Below are positions 1 through 7,476 of a stretch of DNA of 18,264 nt, piece after piece; the stretch's first letter is position 1; each line of letters begins with the position of its first letter. The stretch lies in the NCBI GenBank assembly GCA_016788945.1, contig JAEUSA010000425.1:1-18264 (forward strand). The letters run 5' to 3'. This DNA comes from Leptospiraceae bacterium (GTDB lineage: Bacteria; Spirochaetota; Leptospiria; Turneriellales; Turneriellaceae). The notes under the pieces are model-generated. The model had not been told where the DNA came from and searched no databases. It saw only the letters and a list, made by a program, of their open reading frames with translations. The position numbers and the translations under genes were made by a program.

Positions 1-118
1 CGTAAATAGATTCGATCTCAGCAAGCAAGGCTTTCAGCTGCTTGTCTGACTTACCGCCCCCCGCCTGCGGGTTAACGATAAAAACTGACGGTTCTGAGCG
101 TTGTTTACGGCGAGCCAT
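1..118 (-). CDS. Diacylglycerol kinase / sphingosine kinase-like protein, N-terminal fragment
   Basis: Only the first 39 codons lie in the window; the gene continues past the left edge. After a basic leader (MARRKQRS) the fragment reads VFIVNPQAGGGKS. This matches the start of the diacylglycerol kinase catalytic domain (DAGK_cat, the YegS/BmrU/LCB5 group), where a hydrophobic strand is followed by NPxaGxG(K), part of the nucleotide-binding site. Family members phosphorylate diacylglycerol or related lipids using ATP at the inner face of the membrane. The ATG at 118 is the natural start for this domain, although no clear Shine-Dalgarno is visible. It begins 11 bp after the stop of the lipoprotein at 130-909 and is probably co-transcribed with it. 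The exact lipid substrate cannot be told from this fragment. Confidence 0.72.
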   Translation of the reverse strand, partial: MARRKQRSEPSVFIVNPQAGGGKSDKQLKALLAEIESIY

Positions 119-129
119 GTACTGTTATT

Positions 130-909
130 TTAGTTTTCGCCCGCGGGTTTGCCCTCGGCGGGTTTTGTCTCCGCCGGCTTGTTTTCCGCGGGTTTTTCTG
201 CCGAGGCTTCTGCAGAGAGAGCGTCTTTAGCAACACTCACAAACTGCGATTTGCCGTCGTTGACAATGGCTTCGAGTTCTTTCTTGCCGGCAGCTTTCTT
301 CGCCGCGTCGGCGTCGAGGTATTTGCGCATCGCATTTTCTAACTCGATGCCCTGACCAATCGCCGCTGGATCATAACTTACGGCGCTCAACTGCGCCCAT
401 TTTTGGTCTACCCATTTGAGACTATCAGCCGCATTATTCCATTTTTCATTTACTTTGTAACCGAAACGAACTTTCACCCAGTCACCTTTTTCTTCAACGA
501 CGAAACCAACGTGCCCCGCAGGCACCGTTGCGAGTTTCTTTGCAGAAGCCTGATTGACGTTAAATACTTCTAAAGCACCAATCACAACAAAGGCTTTGCT
601 TTCAAGACTTGCTGCATCCACATAACCTTGTTTGCCCGTTGTGCGCTCAATTTTCGCCATTTCTTTTGTTTTGCCTTCATTCTTCGGATCTGGCGCCTTT
701 ACCGTTTCTAACACCGTAACCATTTCTGCCCGGTTAAGCCATTCTGACGCTTTTTTTGCGGTAGTTGTGTCATAGACGCCCAACTGATAAATCGCATAGG
801 CGATTTTTGCCTGGGGTTTCGATGCATCTTCGGTTTTTTTCTTTCCGCAGGCGGCAAAGCTCAATGCTGCTGCGGTCGCGAGGATAAGTTTCAGCTTAGT
901 GTATTTCAT
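130..909 (-). CDS. Putative lipoprotein with SH3-like segments and a KPAEx tail
   Basis: This is a 259-residue protein with a basic N-terminus, a hydrophobic stretch and the lipobox SFAAC (Cys21), so it should be exported and lipid-anchored. Residues about 55-104 (EMVTVLETV...GKQGYVDAASL) and 112-172 (KLATVPAGHVGFVVEEKGDWVKVRF read in two parts, then WVDQKW) resemble bacterial SH3 domains, the small beta-barrels of envelope proteins that bind peptides or glycans. Residues 185-230 are mostly helical and rich in Lys and Ala. The C-terminus holds four tandem copies of a five-residue unit (KPAEN, KPAET, KPAEG, KPAGEN), which is a flexible linker-like tail. The ATG at 909 puts the signal peptide at the N-terminus; no strong ribosome site is seen. 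It is followed at 11 bp by the diacylglycerol-kinase-like gene. The function is unknown; the SH3 call is by pattern only. Confidence 0.75.
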   Translation of the reverse strand: MKYTKLKLILATAAALSFAACGKKKTEDASKPQAKIAYAIYQLGVYDTTTAKKASEWLNRAEMVTVLETVKAPDPKNEGKTKEMAKIERTTGKQGYVDAASLESKAFVVIGALEVFNVNQASAKKLATVPAGHVGFVVEEKGDWVKVRFGYKVNEKWNNAADSLKWVDQKWAQLSAVSYDPAAIGQGIELENAMRKYLDADAAKKAAGKKELEAIVNDGKSQFVSVAKDALSAEASAEKPAENKPAETKPAEGKPAGEN

Positions 910-960
910 GGACTGAAGCCCGGCATAGCATGAGATAATGCGTCAATAAAGAAAACGCGA

Positions 961-968
961 ACCGCCGC
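961..968. repeat. Left flanking 8-bp direct repeat (candidate target-site duplication)
   Basis: ACCGCCGC lies directly outside the left terminal inverted repeat and recurs directly outside the right one. The next base (G) is also shared, so the match is 9 bp in all. The sequence is GC-rich and low in complexity, so chance is possible. Confidence 0.45.
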
Positions 969-1142
969 GGGTGCGCAATTTTTTAGGGGGTAACCCCGAA
1001 CCTCCGACACACCGCCCGCATCGCAAAGCAGAAAGCCTCGCAACTTCGCGTCGCAAAGTTGCTACTGAAGCGCTCCGCGACTTGCGAGCAAGTCGCTTTG
1101 CTGCTTTCTGCGTTGCGATGCCCCCTGAAAAATCGCGCGCCC
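969..1142. mobile_element. MITE-like structured element with terminal inverted repeats
   Basis: The ends, 969-990 and 1121-1142, are imperfect inverted repeats matching at 19 of 22 positions: GGG at the tip, a T-rich block and GGGGG at the inner edge. Immediately outside lies ACCGCCGC on both sides (961-968 and 1143-1150), as expected for an 8-bp target duplication. Inside is a second stem, 1018-1036 with 1103-1121 (18 of 19 paired), which encloses two further hairpins, 1040-1046/1056-1062 and 1077-1085/1088-1096. A single strand could therefore fold as a nested cloverleaf. There is no transposase; short frames that cross it read as low-complexity basic peptides in several frames. A non-autonomous transposable element fits best. 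A structured REP-like repeat that does not transpose is the main alternative. Copies elsewhere in the genome would settle it. Confidence 0.55.
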
Positions 1143-1150
1143 ACCGCCGC
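1143..1150. repeat. Right flanking 8-bp direct repeat (candidate target-site duplication)
   Basis: This is the second copy of ACCGCCGC, abutting the right terminal inverted repeat. It also forms part of a short hairpin, CCGCCG (1144-1149) with CGGCGG (1157-1162), which is an alternative reason for the sequence to be there. Confidence 0.45.
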
Positions 1151-1192
1151 GTAACCCGGCGGCGACATTTTTTGGAATCACTGCGCCGTGCG

Positions 1193-1954
1193 TCAGTTCG
1201 TCGGCAGTACCGGGGGAAACCGCAGACCGGCAAAGAACAAGACCGCACAGATGCCGAGAAATATCAAATAGAGATAGAACACCCATAACGCTGTGCGCGG
1301 AGGAAAAATCAGCGCTTCAGCCGGCTCGGTCAGAAGGTATTTTTTAATGCTGCCATGCACTACGAGAAAATAAGAAGTGATCGCAATTGCGGCTCCAGCG
1401 ACCACATCGGCAATGAAGTGCTGCCGCAGCGTCGCCGTTGAGATTGCTATAAATAGCGAACCGATGATGCCCCAAAGGCCGACGCGCGGCGACAACTTAA
1501 TGCAGCAAACCGTAGCGAATACGGCGTTGGCGACGTGCAGACTCGGGAAACAATTCACCGGTTTATCGAGCACATAGTTGAACGCGACCCCCCAATAAAA
1601 GAGACTCTCTTGCGTCGGTATACCGGGTCGCGGCATGCGCACCGGCATAAAAATAAAAAACGGTAAGGCGATAAAGCTGCACAGGAGAAATCCCATGATC
1701 ATACGCACAAAGATGGGTCGATGCCGTATCGTAAAAACCGGCAAAAAAATGAAGACGTAAACCAACGCATAGCCGAGAATCGTCCAAGGAGCGAACGGCA
1801 CCATGTCATCCAAAAATGTTGCTAGACTCATGCCCGGACGCTCACCAAAAAGGATATTTGGCACCGTATAGATCGGCATACCAATCGCCATGGTCATTAA
1901 ACCGAGCAGTATGTTCTGTGATAACAAAGGTAATCGCCGGAACGTCTGAACCAT
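1193..1954 (-). CDS. PAP2-superfamily membrane phosphatase / phosphotransferase, Aur1-like type
   Basis: The protein is 253 residues from the ATG at 1954. A longer TTG start at 1996 (267 residues) is possible; neither has a clear ribosome site. It is very hydrophobic, with about six membrane segments. The PAP2 signatures are present: RMPRPG for the first, KPVNCFPSLHVANA for the second (PSLH rather than PSGH) and ATLRQHFIADVVAG for the third. The two catalytic histidines are those of PSLH and of RQH, with Asp four residues after the latter. PSLH and [KR]QH are typical of the PAP2_3/inositolphosphotransferase (Aur1/Ipt1) branch. Such enzymes remove or transfer phosphate groups of lipid headgroups at the periplasmic face. 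A role in phospholipid or lipid A headgroup processing is inference. It is divergent from the LysM gene at 2078. Confidence 0.85.
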   Translation of the reverse strand: MVQTFRRLPLLSQNILLGLMTMAIGMPIYTVPNILFGERPGMSLATFLDDMVPFAPWTILGYALVYVFIFLPVFTIRHRPIFVRMIMGFLLCSFIALPFFIFMPVRMPRPGIPTQESLFYWGVAFNYVLDKPVNCFPSLHVANAVFATVCCIKLSPRVGLWGIIGSLFIAISTATLRQHFIADVVAGAAIAITSYFLVVHGSIKKYLLTEPAEALIFPPRTALWVFYLYLIFLGICAVLFFAGLRFPPVLPTN

Positions 1955-2077
1955 CGAGCGCGGAAAATACAACGGGAAATTCACTCTGTAAAGCAAAAAG
2001 CCGGTCGTGCTACAGAAAGATTTTTTTGTTGTCGTGACAGGCGCAAAGCGATCGTCCTTCCTGTTAAGAGAAACAAT

Positions 2078-2851
2078 ATGAAATTCAGGTTAATTGTATG
2101 TTTATTGTTCACGACGGCAGGCACACTGGGTCTGTTTGCACAATCTGAGGCAGAGAAGCTGCAGATCATTGAAGTAAAACCCGGCGATACGCTTTCTAAA
2201 ATTTCAAAAAAGTACCTTGAAGATCCGAGCCAATGGCCAGCACTGCTGAAATACAACAAGGTTGCCAACCCCAATCTCATTCAGCCCGGCATGAAACTGA
2301 AGGTGCCCGCAAATCTCGGCAAAAAACCCGCCGCCGTTGTTATCTACAAATCGGGCAAGGCACAATATGCCCGCGCACAGGAAAATACTTGGAAAGAGGT
2401 GTTTATCAAGCTCGGTTTATTTTCCGAAGACCAGATAAAAACGGGGCCCTTGTCGAGCGTGCACCTGCAACTGAGCAACATGACGGTGCTGCGTCTGCAA
2501 CCCGAAAGTTTTATCATAGTCAATAAGGTGGATAAAAATTCGAAAGATGTCATCTTCACCTTGCAAGAAGGCCGCCTTCAGGCTCAGGCTGAAAGTATGC
2601 GCAAGTTTGGCGGGCAGTTATCTGTACGCACTCCTTCAGCAGTGGCCGCCGTGCGTGGAACCGTTTTCGAACTTTCGGCAACGAAAAAAGACACCGGTCT
2701 CGCCTGCCACGAAGGGCAGGTGGATGTTTCTGCGCAGAAGGTAACGGTTGCCGTACCTAAAGGCATGGGCACTTATGTCGAAAAGGGTAAGCCGCCGATG
2801 AAACCGTTTAAGCTCCCTCTTCCGCCAGAAATCACTCCTTCAGATATTTGA
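2078..2851 (+). CDS. Exported LysM and FecR domain protein
   Basis: This is a 257-residue protein with a signal peptide (hydrophobic residues 4-20, likely cleavage after LFA at 21). Residues 30-78 are a LysM peptidoglycan-binding module: VKPGDTLSKISKKYLEDPSQW, then NPNLIQPGMKLKVP read separately. Residues about 118-225 are a FecR domain, recognisable by LRLQPESFIIV, LQEGRLQAQ and the hallmark VRTPSAVAAVRGTVFELS. In enteric bacteria FecR senses ferric citrate, but in spirochaetes and other diderms LysM-FecR proteins are exported and have no sigma-regulator partner; no sigma factor lies nearby here. It should sit in the periplasm bound to peptidoglycan. The ATG at 2078 follows AAGAG at a fitting distance. 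The C-terminal tail is rich in Pro and Lys. Confidence 0.88.
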   Translation: MKFRLIVCLLFTTAGTLGLFAQSEAEKLQIIEVKPGDTLSKISKKYLEDPSQWPALLKYNKVANPNLIQPGMKLKVPANLGKKPAAVVIYKSGKAQYARAQENTWKEVFIKLGLFSEDQIKTGPLSSVHLQLSNMTVLRLQPESFIIVNKVDKNSKDVIFTLQEGRLQAQAESMRKFGGQLSVRTPSAVAAVRGTVFELSATKKDTGLACHEGQVDVSAQKVTVAVPKGMGTYVEKGKPPMKPFKLPLPPEITPSDI

Positions 2852-2869
2852 TCTAACAGCCACACCAGC

Positions 2870-2892
2870 ATTAACCATTTGGTTAATTTTTT
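2870..2892 (+). terminator. Terminator-like hairpin between the LysM-FecR and RND genes
   Basis: ATTAACCA (2870-2877) and TGGTTAAT (2880-2887) form an 8-bp perfect inverted repeat, followed by a run of six T (2887-2892). Position and T-run fit an intrinsic terminator for the gene ending at 2851. The stem is AT-rich, so it would be weak, and it could also be an operator for the RND gene at 2930. Confidence 0.45.
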
Positions 2893-2929
2893 GTGGGCAA
2901 GGCTCGCTCGCTTGCGTATTTTGTAACTT

Positions 2930-5900
2930 ATGAATATAGCCGCGTTTTCGATCAAGAGACCGATTTTCATTGCCAGTCTCGTGATTCTCATGCTTGCGAC
3001 GGGTTACGTATCGCTTAAGCGAATCGGCGTTGACCTTTTTCCCGACGTCAATATCCCTTTTATTACCATCACGACGACCTACCAAGGCGCGGGGCCCGAA
3101 GAGATCGAAACACTGATTTCGAAAAAAATAGAAGAAGAAGTCGCGTCAATCTCAGGCCTCAAACGCGTGAGCTCTGATAACATGGAAGGTGTGTCGCTTG
3201 TCATGTGCGAGTTCTATCTCGGGCAAGATATTAAAGAGGCGGAGCAACAAGTACGCAATAAGCTTGGACGCGTGCGTCGCGATCTGCCCGAAGGTATTAA
3301 CGAGCCACTCATACAACGCTTCGACCCGGCAGACCAACCGATCGTGCGGCTTTCAATCGCCGCTGATATGCCGCCGGCTAAACTCTATGACTATGTAGAT
3401 CAACGCATTAAGCCGCGCTTTGAACAGATACCCAGCGTCGGCGCCGTCCGTATTTCCGGCGGGCAAAAACGCGAAATTCAGATCGAGGTCGATCGACGAC
3501 TGCTCAACCAGAACCAGATGACATTGACGTGGATCGCCAATAACCTGCGTTCATACGGGGCTAACGTACCCGTCGGTAAAAAAGAAACCGGCGACAAAGA
3601 AATCGCCTTCCGTACGCTCGGCCGCTTTGAAACGATGAAACAAATTGAAAATACGGTGGTTTCTTTCGGCGGCGATGCGGGCAGTGCGCTACTCTTGAAA
3701 CGCGTCGCCAAGGTCTATGATGGGGTCGAAGATCCGAAATCCAAAGCGGCGCTCTATTTACCGGTCGAAGAAGATCCTTACGACCTCAATGGCAAACTTA
3801 TCGATCAGACCAAGATGGTGCGCGAGCGCAAGCCCGCCCTTCTGATTGATGTGTACAAACAATCAAACGCCAACACGGTCGCGGTTGCAGATGCAACGCT
3901 GAAGCTGGTCGAAAAAATCAATGAAGATCTGAGACCACCTGCGCTGAAAACTCTCAACGAACTTAAAGAGAGAATCCGCAAAGGCGATAAGGCTGACAAG
4001 CTTGCGGTGCATTTCAAAAAAATTGAAGATGATCCCCTGGCCAAAAGTTTTCCCGCAATCGCGGCAAAACTCAAGGCGCTGCACGATCAGGTGATGAAAC
4101 AGCCAAAAGCGAATGAGACGGGTGATTTGCTGCGCGACCTGAAAGCTGAAATCAAAAAAGCTACAGGAGCACCTGAAATGGCGCTGATACGCGATACCGC
4201 GCGCTGGATTAAAATCAACGTCGAAGATGTACGCGAATCGATCATCATCGGCGTTCTGCTCGCTGTGATTGTCGTTTACCTGTTTCTCGGCAATACCCGC
4301 AGCACCGTCATCACCGGTCTTGCGCTGCCAAACTCACTTCTCGGTGCCTTTATTCTCATGCTCGCCATGGGTTTTACAATCAACGTCATTACCCTGCTGG
4401 CGCTATCGTTATCGATAGGTTTGCTCGTCGATGATGCGATCGTCGTGCGCGAAAATATCTTCCGCAAAATGGAAGAAGGCGAGCATCCGGTTAAAGCCGC
4501 TGAAACCGGCACCCAAGAAGTGTTACTCGCGGTTATCGCGACAACCATGACGGTGATTGCCGTGTTCTTACCGGTCGGTTTTCTTTCGGGTATGGTCGGG
4601 CAGTTTTTGCGCCAACTCGGTATGACGGTTGTGTTCGCCATGGCGATTTCGCTGTTTGATGCGATTACTGTCGCGCCGATGCTCTCTGCATATTTCGGCG
4701 GCCATGTGCATGAAAAACCCAACATACTGATACGCAATTTTAACAAATTCCAAGACTGGCTCGAAGCGACCTATGCATCGATCATGCGCTTCACGCTGCG
4801 CCGTCCGTTGGTGACCGTCGGCATTTCTTTGCTCGTGATGGTGGTTAACTGCGGTTCGTGTTTTACGGTTAAGAAGACGTTTTTACCGCCCAACACACAA
4901 CCTGAATTTCTCGTGAATTTTGAAATGCCGCCCGGAACCAGTCTCGAAGGTTCACGCAAGATGGCAGATGAAATCGAGAACAGGCTGCGTAAAATGCCTG
5001 AGGTGCATTTGATCGCATCGGTGGCGGGCTCGAATTATACGGCTGTCGCCAACAAAGGCGAACTGGGGGTCGTGCTCGTCGACCGCAAGTGGCGCAAGCG
5101 CGAAACTTGGCAGCTAAAAGATGCTGCACGTGATATGTTCAAAGACCTTGCCTACGCCAAAGTGTCGGTGAACGACTATAGCGCCGTGGGCGGCGGTGTG
5201 CAATACCCGCTGAACCTGAACGTGAGCGGCGAAAATCTCGAAGAACTCGATAAATATTCGCAGGTGGTCATGCAAGAACTGCGCAACATCAAAGATCTGA
5301 GCGACATCACTGCAGATTTCCAGACGGGCAAACCTGAATTTCAGGTGCAGCTCGACCCGGAGCGGATGCAGCAGGTCGGCGTCGGCCCATCGGCCGCCGG
5401 TAACGAACTGCGCCTGCATATCGCCGGCGGTGTTGTGGGCAAATTCTACGACGGTGGTCTCGAATATGACATCCGCATGCGCCTGAAAGAAAATCAGCGT
5501 GATTTGAAAACTTCGTTCAGCGAGAGTTATGTTCCCAACCTGAGCCAACCATCGCGCCCGATTCCGCTGAAAATTCTCGGTAAGGGAGAAGTTAAGTCAG
5601 GCCCGTCGAACATCTCACGGCAAGACCGCGCACGCGTTATCAAGATCCACGCGAACCTCGCGCCGGGTGGCGCTATTGGCAACGCGGTCGACGAAGCGAA
5701 AAAACTGCTCGATACGAAAATCAAACCGCCGCCAGGGGTGCGCTATATCTTCTGGGGCCAGGCTGAAGACCTCAAAGAACTGATGGAGAATATTATGCTC
5801 GCGTTTGGCCTCGCGCTGCTGTTTATCTACCTCGTTCTGGCTTCGCTCTATGAGTCGTTTATCACACCGGTAACGATTTTGACTGCGATCATACCCGCGA

Positions 5901-6427
5901 TATCGGGCGCGTTCCTTTCGCTCGCGATTTTCCGCGAACAGCTCAATATCTTCAGTATGATCGGACTCATCATGTTGATGGGACTCGTGACGAAAAACTC
6001 GATTCTTCTCGTCGACTATGCGCTGCAACGCGTACGCCGCGGCATGAGCCTGAACGACGCGATCTTCGAAGCCGGCAAAGCGCGGTTAAGACCGATTCTG
6101 ATGACGTCCTTTGCTATGATCGCCGGTACCTTGCCTCTCGCATTGGGGCTCGGCGAAGCAGCAAAACAGCGCACGGCGATGGGTATTGCGATCATCGGCG
6201 GTCTTGTGTTCTCGACGATCATGACGCTGTTTTTTGTCCCGGCCATCTTCGGTTACGTCGACAGGCTGCGTGAATGGATTGAAAAGCGCTTCAGGCCTGA
6301 TTACGATATGACGCTCGTCGGTGCGCACGGTCACGACGCGCATATCTCACAACCATCGGCGACAGCGGGTGTAGCGGCCAGCGAAGCCGAATCGACAAAG
6401 TCGCGCCGCAACAAAAAGGCGAAGTAA
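2930..6427 (+). CDS. RND-family efflux transporter (AcrB/HAE-type inner-membrane pump) with periplasmic insertions
   Basis: The protein has 1165 residues. The N-terminus (SIKRPIFIASLVILML...GVDLFPDVNIP) and the body are typical of AcrB-type RND pumps, which export lipophilic compounds using the proton gradient, as trimers with a periplasmic adaptor and an outer-membrane channel. The proton-relay residues are intact: Asp501-Asp502 in LLVDDAIVVREN (TM4) and Lys1022 in GLVTKNSILLVDYAL (TM10). It is about 100 residues longer than usual in the first periplasmic half. One insertion at about 276-298 precedes the usual strand ALLIDVYKQSNANTV. A second at about 338-416, rich in Lys and Glu and probably helical, splits the stretch just before RDTARWIK and TM2. 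The cytoplasmic tail (about 40 residues) is hydrophilic and ends in RRNKKAK. No adaptor or TolC gene is adjacent. The ATG at 2930 has no strong ribosome site but gives the family N-terminus. Confidence 0.93.
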   Translation: MNIAAFSIKRPIFIASLVILMLATGYVSLKRIGVDLFPDVNIPFITITTTYQGAGPEEIETLISKKIEEEVASISGLKRVSSDNMEGVSLVMCEFYLGQDIKEAEQQVRNKLGRVRRDLPEGINEPLIQRFDPADQPIVRLSIAADMPPAKLYDYVDQRIKPRFEQIPSVGAVRISGGQKREIQIEVDRRLLNQNQMTLTWIANNLRSYGANVPVGKKETGDKEIAFRTLGRFETMKQIENTVVSFGGDAGSALLLKRVAKVYDGVEDPKSKAALYLPVEEDPYDLNGKLIDQTKMVRERKPALLIDVYKQSNANTVAVADATLKLVEKINEDLRPPALKTLNELKERIRKGDKADKLAVHFKKIEDDPLAKSFPAIAAKLKALHDQVMKQPKANETGDLLRDLKAEIKKATGAPEMALIRDTARWIKINVEDVRESIIIGVLLAVIVVYLFLGNTRSTVITGLALPNSLLGAFILMLAMGFTINVITLLALSLSIGLLVDDAIVVRENIFRKMEEGEHPVKAAETGTQEVLLAVIATTMTVIAVFLPVGFLSGMVGQFLRQLGMTVVFAMAISLFDAITVAPMLSAYFGGHVHEKPNILIRNFNKFQDWLEATYASIMRFTLRRPLVTVGISLLVMVVNCGSCFTVKKTFLPPNTQPEFLVNFEMPPGTSLEGSRKMADEIENRLRKMPEVHLIASVAGSNYTAVANKGELGVVLVDRKWRKRETWQLKDAARDMFKDLAYAKVSVNDYSAVGGGVQYPLNLNVSGENLEELDKYSQVVMQELRNIKDLSDITADFQTGKPEFQVQLDPERMQQVGVGPSAAGNELRLHIAGGVVGKFYDGGLEYDIRMRLKENQRDLKTSFSESYVPNLSQPSRPIPLKILGKGEVKSGPSNISRQDRARVIKIHANLAPGGAIGNAVDEAKKLLDTKIKPPPGVRYIFWGQAEDLKELMENIMLAFGLALLFIYLVLASLYESFITPVTILTAIIPAISGAFLSLAIFREQLNIFSMIGLIMLMGLVTKNSILLVDYALQRVRRGMSLNDAIFEAGKARLRPILMTSFAMIAGTLPLALGLGEAAKQRTAMGIAIIGGLVFSTIMTLFFVPAIFGYVDRLREWIEKRFRPDYDMTLVGAHGHDAHISQPSATAGVAASEAESTKSRRNKKAK

Positions 6428-6428
6428 C

Positions 6429-7319
6429 TTACGCTTGGCGCGCAAGCGCTTGGGCAATCTCGTTCATTTCGAGACTGCCCGGCGATTCGGCCTTGCGCAT
6501 CAATTCGCGGCGCGCGCCCTGTTCGAGAGTCTGCAGCACAATGCGCTGCAGCTGCTGTGCGTCGCGTTCTTCGATGAAGCTGCGATCGTGCAGATTGAAG
6601 TTCACGGCAATTTCGTCGCGCGCGGTGTCTATGCGCGTAATGAAGGCGCAGCCGATGCGTATCGCCACTTTCGGTGAGCGCATGGTAATCTGCATCGCTT
6701 CGCGCAGGTCGAGATGCGCATAACGCGAGTCTTCCATTTTTAGCTGAACTCCATTGAGACTGAGATTAACAAGTCTCGCCGTCAGCGTTGAATCGCCGGG
6801 CCTGCCAAGATTTTTCAGAAATACCCTGAATTCAGAAACTTCTTTCGGCACCACACGCAGGTAGTTTCGCTCCGGGCGCTCATGCCGGTGGAACAACGGC
6901 AATACATGCGTGCGCAGAAACTGAAAAAACGGCTTTTCGTAAGTGAGGTCTTTTTGCGCAAAACATATATCCGCCTGATGAAAAACCTCTTCAACGCGCG
7001 GAGACAATGTTCGCGTCACCACTATGCTGTTATGGCTGCAGAATGAATTGATATAGCGGGCAAGCTTTTTGGCCGCGGCGATTTGTAGTGTTTCACTGTG
7101 CGCGCGCAATGTCGGCGCATAGTGATCGAACGAAAACACATATGCCGTCGTTCGGCCGTTCAGCTGCGGAAAAGCATCGATGTCTGAGCCAGAAGCTGCG
7201 TGCAGATAAATGTCGTGCAACAGCAGGTGAAAACGCTGTGACTCGGTAAGTAAGATCGGCACACCGTACCAGCACAAAACTTTCGGTGCAGCCTGCACCA
7301 GATCGTTCTGCAGAGCCAT
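6429..7319 (-). CDS. PilZ domain protein (probable c-di-GMP receptor) with uncharacterised N-terminal region
   Basis: The protein is 296 residues. A longer frame reaches 7469, but the ATG at 7319 has a strong ribosome site (GGGAGG) and is preferred. Residues about 150-245 form a PilZ domain. Both c-di-GMP contact motifs are intact: RxxxR as RNYLR (151-155) and NxSxxG as NLSLNG (185-190), followed by VQLKM. The N-terminal 145 residues are soluble and mixed alpha/beta, with no domain I can name. A helical, charged C-terminal tail (about 250-296) could mediate oligomerisation. PilZ proteins with these motifs change conformation on c-di-GMP binding and act on motility, envelope or gene expression; the target is not evident here. 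The gene is convergent with the RND pump, with a single base between the two stops, and divergent from acetyl-CoA synthetase. Confidence 0.78.
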   Translation of the reverse strand: MALQNDLVQAAPKVLCWYGVPILLTESQRFHLLLHDIYLHAASGSDIDAFPQLNGRTTAYVFSFDHYAPTLRAHSETLQIAAAKKLARYINSFCSHNSIVVTRTLSPRVEEVFHQADICFAQKDLTYEKPFFQFLRTHVLPLFHRHERPERNYLRVVPKEVSEFRVFLKNLGRPGDSTLTARLVNLSLNGVQLKMEDSRYAHLDLREAMQITMRSPKVAIRIGCAFITRIDTARDEIAVNFNLHDRSFIEERDAQQLQRIVLQTLEQGARRELMRKAESPGSLEMNEIAQALARQA

Positions 7320-7324
7320 AGCGC

Positions 7325-7330
7325 CCTCCC
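7325..7330 (-). promoter_or_regulatory. Ribosome binding site deciding the PilZ gene start
   Basis: Read on the minus strand, GGGAGG lies 5 bases before the ATG at 7319. This supports 7319 over the longer in-frame start at 7469, which lacks such a site. Confidence 0.7.
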
Positions 7331-7432
7331 TGCGACGGCAGCCAAGATAGGTTTTTTTGAGTGGCCCCGTCTGCAGATATATGCTTTGTGCACAGTCTTG
7401 AAGGCCAAAAATGGAGAGTCCATCAGAGTACA

Positions 7433-7454
7433 TTAGTGAACGATGTGTCACTAA
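7433..7454. promoter_or_regulatory. Palindromic candidate operator between the PilZ and acs genes
   Basis: TTAGTGA and TCACTAA are perfect 7-bp inverted arms separated by 8 bases. The site lies in the 257-bp divergent region, 113 bp from the PilZ start and 122 bp from the acs start. The two-fold symmetry suits a dimeric regulator such as a CRP- or GntR-like protein, but no regulator gene is in the window to assign. Confidence 0.35.
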
Positions 7455-7476
7455 CTGTGCGCTGTGCATTTCGCCT

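Noticed and set aside
130..190. DNA tandem repeat encoding the KPAEx units as a possible phase-variable tract
   Set aside because: The unit is 15 bp (a multiple of three) with diverged copies, so slippage would change length but not frame; only a flexible tail is supported.
969..1166. Integron attC site
   Set aside because: The folding resembles an attC, but the core motifs (RYYYAAC and GTTRRRY at the ends) are absent, and no cassette or integrase context is present.
1144..1173. Intrinsic terminator (CCGCCG/CGGCGG hairpin followed by T6) on the plus strand
   Set aside because: No plus-strand gene lies upstream; both neighbours are on the minus strand, and the T-run starts several bases after the stem. 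It may be part of the repeat structure.
943..1288. Overlapping open frames on both strands across the MITE-like region (for example 943-1248 minus and 971-1288 plus)
   Set aside because: They read as low-complexity Arg/Ala-rich peptides in several frames at once, are explained by the GC-rich inverted repeats, and overlap the PAP2 gene or structured DNA. There are no ribosome sites.
4276..4746. 156-residue minus-strand frame inside the RND gene, and similar frames at 5114-5548, 5615-6028 and 8768-9292
   Set aside because: All lie antisense within strongly conserved genes and show no domain, signal peptide or ribosome site of their own.
7433..7454. Classical CRP site
   Set aside because: The half sites contain GTGA and TCAC, but the spacer is 8 bases rather than 6, so only a generic palindromic operator is claimed.
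7320..7469. N-terminal 50-residue extension of the PilZ protein
   Set aside because: The downstream ATG has a strong ribosome site, and the extension is low in conserved-looking features and would cover the likely promoter region.
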